Positions 7,666 to 12,567 of a stretch of 12,567 nt of DNA are shown in pieces (the stretch's first letter is position 1; each line of letters starts with the position of its first letter). The notes below the pieces were generated by a model. It saw only the letters and a list, made by a program, of their open reading frames with translations. It was not told where the DNA came from and searched no databases. The stretch spans positions 1 to 12,567 of the forward strand of contig JAZNTT010000043.1 of the NCBI GenBank assembly GCA_045591885.1. The letters run 5' to 3'. The stretch comes from Colimorpha_A sp045591885 (GTDB taxonomy: Bacteria; Bacillota; Clostridia; Oscillospirales; CAG-272). The position numbers and the translations under genes are program-made.

Positions 7666-7870
7666 ATTTTCATATTTGCCCCGCCGAGCCGTGTAGACAG
7701 CCATTGAGAAACCCGCATGTGCAGGTTGGTGCCCTCTCGCATCATTTGTGCTCCCAGCATCCCGTTGACCGCGTGACGTAAGCAGGCGGGCGGGGAGGTC
7801 TGCATACCCAGATAACGAAGATAAAGCTCCATTTATCTCTTGTAGGTTTTAATAGCCGATCTATCACGCA
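7641..7870 (-). ncRNA. Structured non-coding RNA, family uncertain (raiA-motif-like candidate)
   Basis: About 220 bases between the DUF1292 gene and a strong terminator form no credible protein gene but can fold extensively. Visible on the minus strand are a 7-bp hairpin (7819-7838), a 7-bp GC-rich long-range stem (7679-7685 with 7789-7795) enclosing about 100 bases, a 7-bp hairpin with a 4-base loop inside it (7710-7727), and the terminal hairpin. The length, the multi-branched fold and the position point to an abundant regulatory or scaffold RNA. My best guess is the raiA-motif RNA known from Firmicutes and Actinobacteria, but I cannot confirm its consensus from memory. 6S RNA is the main alternative, although a single long hairpin with a central bubble is not obvious. 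It lacks a tmRNA tag sequence, RNase P signature or SRP Alu/S-domain core. No clear promoter is seen, so the RNA may be processed from the DUF1292 transcript. The 5' end is approximate. I am confident it is an RNA gene and unsure of its family. Confidence 0.75.
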
Positions 7871-7886
7871 CTAAGCAGGAAATTTA

Positions 7887-8174
7887 TTATTCTTCGTCGT
7901 AGTCGATCTCACCGAAAAGCTCGTCGTTGAAAAAATCCGCTACGCGGTCGAACTCGTCGTCATCGTCGATCGTAACGAGTATCTCCTCGCCGTTTTCCTC
8001 GTCGACCGCTACCTTGAGAATAACGTATTCTTCGTTCTCGTTATCCTCGATCGGAACGAGAGCAAGGTATGTTTCACCGTCGATCTCCTGGCTTCCGAGA
8101 AGCTCAAACTGCTTTTCGTTGCCGTCCTCGTCGGTAAGAGTAAACACTTCTTCGTTAAAAAGTTCGTCTGCCAT
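7887..8174 (-). CDS. Small acidic DUF1292 (YrzB-like) protein
   Basis: This 95-residue, strongly acidic cytoplasmic protein has the pattern of DUF1292: FTLTDEDGNEKQFELL, then EIDGETYLALVPIEDNENEEYVILKV, then an acidic EILVTIDDDDEFDRVADFF tail. The family is common in Firmicutes and its biochemical function is not established, so I do not assign one. The start is the ATG at 8174 (MADELFNEE), with an AAAGGAG site 6 nt upstream. A longer frame to 8252 would start inside the promoter and is rejected. It has its own promoter. The next element downstream is the structured RNA, whose transcript may begin as read-through from this gene since no terminator lies between. Confidence 0.92.
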   Translation of the reverse strand: MADELFNEEVFTLTDEDGNEKQFELLGSQEIDGETYLALVPIEDNENEEYVILKVAVDEENGEEILVTIDDDDEFDRVADFFNDELFGEIDYDEE

Positions 8175-8217
8175 AGTATTGCTCCTTTCAAATGAAGAGA
8201 CTTTTTTATCCGTTACT

Positions 8218-8246
8218 ATTCTATACAATTTCCGCCGTTTTGTCAA
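8218..8246 (-). promoter_or_regulatory. Sigma-A-type promoter of the DUF1292 gene
   Basis: A perfect TTGACA (8241-8246), a 17-base spacer and TAGAAT (8218-8223) on the minus strand. The -35 box begins 3 nt after the stop codon of the upstream dehydrogenase gene (8249), and no terminator is visible for that gene, so the five-gene operon may read through into this unit. Confidence 0.88.
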
Positions 8247-8248
8247 TA

Positions 8249-9010
8249 TCAAGTTTTCGACACATGCATTACAAGTCCGTGCGGAAGCACTTTTGCCAAA
8301 AATCTATAAAATTTGAAAAAGACGCGGGGCGTATATATTCCTCTGCCCCTTGATGCGTAGTAAAGCGATTTTTCAGCCGCCATGGCGGGATTTACGCGAG
8401 GGAGTGTATCGAAGGTATGCGAGCTTCCTTTTTCAATTCCCGCAGCAGGCAGAAATTCGGTTTCCATAGGCCCCGGGCAAAGTGCGAGGACGTTTATTCC
8501 CTTCTTTTTCAGCTCGAATCGGAGCGACTTCGAGAACGAAAGGACGTATGCCTTTGTAGAGCAGTAAACCGTCATCCTCGGGTTGGGTGCAAATGACGCT
8601 ATCGAGCATACGTTAATGACAAAGCTTCCTCTTTTCATATAAGGAAGCGAGACAGAGGTTACTGCCGTAAGCGCACGGTTATTAAGGTCGACCATTCTCG
8701 TCTGCGTATTCATATCCATCGTATCGAAATCTCCGAGCGTACCGAAGCCCGCGTTATTAACGAGGATCTTTATCTCGGGCTTTTCGCTTTCGAGCATCTC
8801 CGACAGCGTTTCATAACTTTCGTGCTTCGTTAAGTCTAGGGATATTGGAAATATCTTTTTGCTCGGAAAACGCGTTTTCAGCGCTTCAAGTCTTTCTGCG
8901 CGGCGCGCAATGACCCATATTTCCTCTATCTCGTCATACTTTTCCGAGATAACTCTGACGAATTCCTCACCGAGTCCCGACGATGCACCCGTCACAACTG
9001 CTATTCTCAT
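8249..9010 (-). CDS. Short-chain dehydrogenase/reductase (SDR family)
   Basis: This 253-residue classical SDR is an NAD(P)-dependent oxidoreductase of unknown substrate, with a Rossmann fold and probably cytoplasmic. The cofactor motif TGASSGLG is at 7-14, NNAG at 85-88, and the catalytic set Asn110, Ser136, Tyr149 and Lys153 (YxxxK, within YCSTKAY). LCPGPMETEF follows at the position that covers the cofactor. Arg37/Arg38 after the second strand favour NADP(H), an inference from family practice. Start is the ATG at 9010 (MRIAVVTGAS), with an AAAGGAAG site 6-7 nt upstream; a TTG at 9031 would extend it but has no site. It follows the DnaI-like gene by 13 nt. The C-terminal FYRFLAKVLPHGLV resembles that of SDRs often annotated as DltE- or YqjQ-like, but no specific role can be assigned. 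Confidence 0.93.
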   Translation of the reverse strand: MRIAVVTGASSGLGEEFVRVISEKYDEIEEIWVIARRAERLEALKTRFPSKKIFPISLDLTKHESYETLSEMLESEKPEIKILVNNAGFGTLGDFDTMDMNTQTRMVDLNNRALTAVTSVSLPYMKRGSFVINVCSIASFAPNPRMTVYCSTKAYVLSFSKSLRFELKKKGINVLALCPGPMETEFLPAAGIEKGSSHTFDTLPRVNPAMAAEKSLYYASRGRGIYTPRVFFKFYRFLAKVLPHGLVMHVSKT

Positions 9011-9023
9011 ATCAAGCTTCCTT

Positions 9024-10001
9024 TCAGTCAAGCTTCAGCTCTCGCATATCGCGGCCGAGGAACATTATCGGCAAAAACTCGCCGAACAGGCGCGAGGTTA
9101 TGCGCTCCTCGTAGCGCTTACGAAGATCGTCACGCGTGAGGTTCGTATTTATTATAACCGCTTTTCCCTTGTTAAGACGCGTATTTATGATATTGTAAAG
9201 ACACGAGACAGTGAAAGTGTTTCCCATTTCGGTGCCAAGGTCGTCGATTATGAGCAGGTCGCACTCGAAGTATTTATCGGTGCGGCTTTCCTCGTTTTCG
9301 TCACGGTTATAACCGCGGCCGAAGCGCTCGTACTCAAAATCGGAAAAGAGATTCTGCGCCGTTTCGCATACGACGTCGTAGCCGCGGCGGACAACCGTAC
9401 CCGTAATTGCGGCGGAAAGGTGTGTCTTTCCGAGACCTGTGCCGCCTATAAAAAGGAGGTTCTGCGCCTTATCGTCAAAATTTTCTGCGTAGTGACGGCA
9501 GAAGGTAACTATCATTTCGGCGTTCTCGACGGCGTTCTTTTCCTTTTGATAGGTCGGAACGTAGTTATCAAAGGTCTTGGTCTTAATAAGCGAGCCGATG
9601 CCCGAGCTTTCGTAGCCAGCCATAACGAGCTTCGACTTCATACATTTGCACATATTGATTCCGACAAATCCGCTGTCCGAGCATTCGTTGCACTCATATT
9701 TTACGTCGGAATAATCGGCAGGTATGCCGTATTTTTCAAGCAGTTCTGCGCGTGCTTTGAGAAGCGCCGAGTTTTCTGCCTTTATAGCCGCGATCTCACT
9801 CTCAAGCTTTTCGCCCTTGTATCTTGCGCTTGCTTCAAATATGCGGAGTCCCGTTTGAGAAAGCGCATCGTCGATCTCCTTGATATCGGGGAATCTCATT
9901 CCAAGCTCTCTTTTGCGGATAAGCGCCGCTTCCTGTGCGCGGAGGGCCTTGCCTTCGTATTCGTGCTTTATTTTTTTGTAATTTTCTCTGTTAAAGCCCA
10001 T
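9024..10001 (-). CDS. DnaI/DnaC-like replicative helicase loader (AAA+ ATPase)
   Basis: This 325-residue protein has an N-terminal helical part rich in Lys and Glu (1-95). A zinc-finger-like cluster with Cys104, Cys107, Cys118 and Cys120 follows, then an AAA+ ATPase domain: Walker A GGTGLGKT (186-193), Walker B LLIIDDLG (249-256), sensor-1 region INTN (284-287) and arginines in ERITSRL (299-305). The architecture matches Firmicute DnaI and related DnaC-type loaders, which deliver the replicative helicase to origin DNA with DnaD and DnaB. IstB, the transposase helper, has the same ATPase fold, but the zinc cluster, the length and the DnaD neighbour favour a loader. The ATG at 10001 shares one base with the TGA of the DnaD gene and has a GGGGGA site; a GTG at 10004 is an alternative. 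That overlap suggests translational coupling. Confidence 0.92.
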   Translation of the reverse strand: MGFNRENYKKIKHEYEGKALRAQEAALIRKRELGMRFPDIKEIDDALSQTGLRIFEASARYKGEKLESEIAAIKAENSALLKARAELLEKYGIPADYSDVKYECNECSDSGFVGINMCKCMKSKLVMAGYESSGIGSLIKTKTFDNYVPTYQKEKNAVENAEMIVTFCRHYAENFDDKAQNLLFIGGTGLGKTHLSAAITGTVVRRGYDVVCETAQNLFSDFEYERFGRGYNRDENEESRTDKYFECDLLIIDDLGTEMGNTFTVSCLYNIINTRLNKGKAVIINTNLTRDDLRKRYEERITSRLFGEFLPIMFLGRDMRELKLD

Positions 10002-10969
10002 CACTTATCCCCCTCTCCGAGAACTATTGCGCTCATCATTGCTTCCGAACGCTTACGTGCCTTTTCAAAAAATTCTTCTGTGTCGAAGCTCGCACCGTTT
10101 TGTGCGGGCTTCTCGACAAATTTCTGCTTATTCTTGTTTGCCGCCTTGAAGTCCGCATTCGCCTTTTCCGCCTGCTCTACGGTACGGATACCGCTGTCGT
10201 GCCAGTCGGAAAGGATCTTCGACATATATTCAAGACCTGCTTTGCCGGTATTATTAACGGCGATCTCAAACGCCGCCTCGATAAGCTCGAACGGCATTTC
10301 CCATTCGATGAACCACTTATCGAAGAACTTTTCTTCCTTCTTGGTAAACGCGCGGTCGCCGATACCGAAAAGCCGCGCGACCTTATATTTATTACTGTTT
10401 CTTCTCTCGTTTTCCTTTATGTAGCTCTGAAGCGAGTCAAGCGTGCGTATTCCCTGATTATAAAGGGAATATGCGCTCTTTTCAACGTAGCTGACCGTCA
10501 GCTTTTTGCCGACTGCATCGAGCTTTTCAAAGTGATAATAGAAGAGAAGAAGCACCGTTTCGCTGTCAAGCCCGAGCGAGGTTTTGAGCGATACTATCTT
10601 CGAGACGTCGGTTGTCGTAAATACCTTTCCGCAGATCGCTTCGCATTCCTCAATAAGCTGCTTGAGTGAATTATCCCCCTCGATCGCGCCTGCGATCTCC
10701 TTGCCCGTGAGGTTTTTGTTTGCAACCGACGGCGCGAGCTTTTTAGCCGCTTCAAGAAGTCCCTTTTCACGAAGCGACGATACGGTTTCAATCAGTTCCT
10801 CTACTGTGCAACCGAGCTGCTCGCAGAGCATTGTGTCGTCAGCATCGCAGAGAGCTCTATCGTAGGAGAGAAGCATAAGAAAGCGCACTTCAAGAAGCGT
10901 ATCGCAGTTAAGGAATGCACTTGCGGGCAGACATACTGCTCCGTCCTTATAAAGAACGTTGTATTTCAT
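10001..10969 (-). CDS. DnaD/DnaB-domain primosome protein
   Basis: This 322-residue replication initiation protein has an N-terminal winged-helix-like part (about 1-75) and two DnaD/DnaB-type helical regions (about 118-185 and 208-262). The second carries the signature YxxxIxxxW as Tyr248, Ile252 and Trp256 in YMSKILSDWHDSGIRT, which in DnaD helps bind DNA. A charged C-terminal tail follows. In Firmicutes such proteins remodel origin DNA and recruit the DnaI-helicase complex, and a DnaI-like gene follows here with a 1-nt overlap. The ATG at 10969 overlaps the stop of the Rex-like gene (ATGA) and has an AAAGGAGAG site. It could serve as either DnaB- or DnaD-type partner; I cannot separate these by eye. 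Confidence 0.92.
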   Translation of the reverse strand: MKYNVLYKDGAVCLPASAFLNCDTLLEVRFLMLLSYDRALCDADDTMLCEQLGCTVEELIETVSSLREKGLLEAAKKLAPSVANKNLTGKEIAGAIEGDNSLKQLIEECEAICGKVFTTTDVSKIVSLKTSLGLDSETVLLLFYYHFEKLDAVGKKLTVSYVEKSAYSLYNQGIRTLDSLQSYIKENERRNSNKYKVARLFGIGDRAFTKKEEKFFDKWFIEWEMPFELIEAAFEIAVNNTGKAGLEYMSKILSDWHDSGIRTVEQAEKANADFKAANKNKQKFVEKPAQNGASFDTEEFFEKARKRSEAMMSAIVLGEGDK

Positions 10970-11547
10970 TGTTTCTCTCCTTTCTCGTTTTGTTTTATCT
11001 CGTACATCAGTGCCGAGAGTACGTCTCCGACGGGCAGATTTACCGTCGGAATATCGAGGTCGAAGTCGCTTTGCGTCATATTCCAGACACCCTTTACGCC
11101 CGACAGGCGAAGCGCCGACTGCATTTTTTCCTTATCGTCACATTCAAGGATTATCGCAATATCGGTATCAAGCTCTTCGATAGCCGAATAAACGTTACCG
11201 CCGCTCGGTATAAATACCGTATTTGATATCCCCCTGCCCTCAAGGCGCGGATTAAGAAAGCGTGCGTTTTCAGAGTCGGGACCTATTACTGCGGCTGTCA
11301 TTCCGTCACCGACGCCGAGGTCACGGCTGATCTCTGTATAAAGCGTTTTTACGTTATATCCGTAGCCCTGTAGTCCTGCGCCCGAATATTTATTGAGATC
11401 TGCACGCACCTGCGATGGGGTTACGTTCAGCTTTTTTGCAAGCTCGGTAGAGCTTATTTTTATCTCCCCGTTCATCAGGCATTCGCGCAGCGTTCTGAAA
11501 TAACGCGGAAGACGCTTCGCGCCCGCGGAGATATATGCAGTTTTCAT
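10966..11547 (-). CDS. Rex-family transcriptional repressor, atypical and probably not NADH-binding
   Basis: This 193-residue protein is homologous to the redox-sensing repressor Rex. The N-terminal winged helix is well kept: RLPRYFRTL (12-20), ISSTELAKKLNVTPSQVRADL (about 31-51) and QGYGYNVKTLY (60-70). The C-terminal PTVNLPVGDVLSALMYEI also matches the family. Typical Rex then has a Rossmann GxGxxG loop and an acidic residue after the second strand to bind NADH. Here the loop reads VIGPDSENARF (87-97) and the next strand VFIPSGGN, so the glycines and the acidic residue are missing. The protein is also about 15-20 residues shorter than usual. It may bind DNA without sensing NADH. Start is the ATG at 11547 with an AAAGGAG site; the gene lies 39 nt after the dehydrogenase and overlaps the DnaD gene by 4 nt. 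Confidence 0.88.
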   Translation of the reverse strand: MKTAYISAGAKRLPRYFRTLRECLMNGEIKISSTELAKKLNVTPSQVRADLNKYSGAGLQGYGYNVKTLYTEISRDLGVGDGMTAAVIGPDSENARFLNPRLEGRGISNTVFIPSGGNVYSAIEELDTDIAIILECDDKEKMQSALRLSGVKGVWNMTQSDFDLDIPTVNLPVGDVLSALMYEIKQNEKGEKQ

Positions 11548-11586
11548 TTTTATATCTCCTTTCGGGAAGCCATTAAAATTCTTGTC

Positions 11587-12567
11587 TTAAATCTTCTTTA
11601 GCGTTTCGTTTACGTACGCGGTGAATTCCTCACAGGTAGCGCCCGTGTCGCGTCCCGTTACGACGAGTTTCTTTTCTTCAAACATACAAATGTCAAGAGC
11701 GCGCGCAAGACGGTCGCTCTCCTCCTGATAGCCGATATGCGAAAGAAGCATAACGGTTGCGCGGAGCATTGAGCAGGGGTCTGCGTACTTTCCTCTGCCC
11801 TCGGTTATCATTCTGGGCGCAGAGCCGTGGATCGCTTCAAACATAGCGTATTTCTTACCGATGTTCGCAGAGCCTGCAGTACCTACGCCGCCCTGGAATT
11901 CTGCCGCCTCGTCGGTGATGATATCGCCGTAGAGGTTAGGAAGAATGAATACCTGGAACGCGGTGCGGCGCTTCTCGTCAACGAGCTTCGCCGTCATAAT
12001 GTCGATAAACCAGTTATCGGTCTCGATCTCGGGATATTCCTTGCCGACCTCTTCGCAGAGGCGGAGGAACTTACCGTCGGTCGTCTTGATGATATTTGCT
12101 TTTGTAACTATCGAAACACGGTTTTTGCCGTTCTTTCTTGCGTACTCGTAAGCGAGGCGCGCGATTCTGTTACAGCCCTCGGTGGTAGTTACGCAGAAGT
12201 CAAGCGCGAGGTCGTCAGTCACGTTCACGCCCTGCGATCCTACCGCATAGCTTCCCTCTGTATTCTCGCGGAAGAATGTCCAGTCGATGCCCTTATCGGG
12301 AACCTTAACGGGACGAACGTTAGCAAAAAGGTCGAGCTTCTTTCTCATAGCGACGTTTGCGCTCTCGATGTTCGGCCAAGGATCGCCTGCGCGGGGGGTA
12401 GTTGTCGGTCCCTTGAGGATAACGTCGCACTTGTAAAGCTCCTCCATTACCTCGTCGGGGATCGCCTGCATGTGCTTTACGCGGTTTTCGATGGTGAGTC
12501 CGTCGATAACCTTAAATTCGATCTTTCCGCTCTTAACGTCGACGGCAAGAAGATACTCAAGAACCTT
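11587..12567 (-). CDS. Isocitrate dehydrogenase-like enzyme (isocitrate/isopropylmalate family), 5' end outside window
   Basis: This partial protein (326 visible residues, N-terminus off the right edge) belongs to the isocitrate/isopropylmalate dehydrogenase family, which decarboxylates a hydroxy acid oxidatively with NAD(P) and a divalent metal. The substrate loop ESANVAMRKKLDLFANVRPVK has the Ser-x-Asn-x-x-x-Arg pattern typical of isocitrate-specific members. The block RENTEGSYAVGSQG, the catalytic Lys region SIVTKANI, the metal-binding stretch LYGDIITDEAAEFQGG, and HGSAP in the coenzyme loop are also visible. In the coenzyme loop HGSAPRMI replaces the Lys-Tyr of E. coli NADP-dependent enzymes, so NADP preference of that type is not indicated. 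If isocitrate is the substrate, the product is 2-oxoglutarate. The stop is 39 nt ahead of the Rex-like gene, suggesting co-transcription. The isopropylmalate, homoisocitrate or tartrate branch remains possible. Confidence 0.9.
   Translation of the reverse strand, partial: KVLEYLLAVDVKSGKIEFKVIDGLTIENRVKHMQAIPDEVMEELYKCDVILKGPTTTPRAGDPWPNIESANVAMRKKLDLFANVRPVKVPDKGIDWTFFRENTEGSYAVGSQGVNVTDDLALDFCVTTTEGCNRIARLAYEYARKNGKNRVSIVTKANIIKTTDGKFLRLCEEVGKEYPEIETDNWFIDIMTAKLVDEKRRTAFQVFILPNLYGDIITDEAAEFQGGVGTAGSANIGKKYAMFEAIHGSAPRMITEGRGKYADPCSMLRATVMLLSHIGYQEESDRLARALDICMFEEKKLVVTGRDTGATCEEFTAYVNETLKKI

Noticed and set aside
7644..7832. A 62-codon minus-strand frame inside the RNA locus
   Set aside because: It has no good ribosome binding site, runs into the terminator hairpin, and coincides with the stems of the proposed RNA.
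9011..9031. A TTG start at 9031 for the short-chain dehydrogenase
   Set aside because: No ribosome binding site precedes it, and the AAAGGAAG inside this extension is correctly spaced for the ATG at 9010.
8859..10424. A 521-codon open frame on the plus strand
   Set aside because: It lies opposite the dehydrogenase, DnaI-like and DnaD genes, whose motifs are unmistakable. Its translation shows no domain, and it is rich in Ser, Arg and Cys as expected for an antisense shadow.

Overview
The window reads as a low-to-medium GC Gram-positive chromosome segment, most likely an anaerobic gut-type member of the Clostridia. The evidence is an hrcA-grpE-dnaK order under a perfect CIRCE operator, split transketolase subunits, a DnaD-type primosome protein next to a DnaI/DnaC-type loader, a Rex-family regulator, a DUF1292 protein, strong AGGAGG-type ribosome binding sites, and TTGACA-N17-TATAAT promoters. 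Every gene I can support lies on the minus strand, so transcription runs from high to low coordinates. The exact genus cannot be fixed from the sequence.

Layout in transcription order, right to left. (1) 12567-8249 is a compact gene run: an isocitrate dehydrogenase-like gene (5' end outside the window), a Rex-like regulator, a DnaD-domain replication protein, a DnaI/DnaC-like ATPase, and a short-chain dehydrogenase. Spacings are 39 nt, then overlaps of 4 nt and 1 nt, then 13 nt, which suggests one coupled operon. (2) 8246-7887 is a promoter and a 95-residue acidic DUF1292 protein. (3) About 7880-7641 holds no credible protein gene. It has the hallmarks of a structured non-coding RNA ending in a strong intrinsic terminator. 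(4) 7631-6852 is a promoter, an orphan six-helix membrane protein and a terminator. (5) About 6850-6405 is a gene-free mosaic of hairpins and long inverted repeats, probably dispersed repeat elements. (6) 6367-4477 is a promoter, the two-gene transketolase operon and a terminator. (7) 4293-2424 is a tandem pair of paralogous secreted, C-terminally anchored proteins of unknown function. Their copied leader regions share a hairpin at the predicted mRNA 5' end, and a terminator closes the pair. (8) 2269-1 is the CIRCE-controlled heat-shock operon hrcA-grpE-dnaK, with dnaK running off the left edge.

Most of the window is housekeeping: stress chaperones, pentose phosphate metabolism, oxidative decarboxylation of isocitrate, and replication initiation. 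The parts most worth a second look are the structured RNA locus, the two anchored surface proteins with their shared leader hairpin and different sorting tails, the Rex-like protein that appears to have lost its NADH-binding signature while sitting between a dehydrogenase and primosome genes, and the hairpin-rich repeat mosaic. I found no CRISPR array, transposase, tRNA or rRNA.
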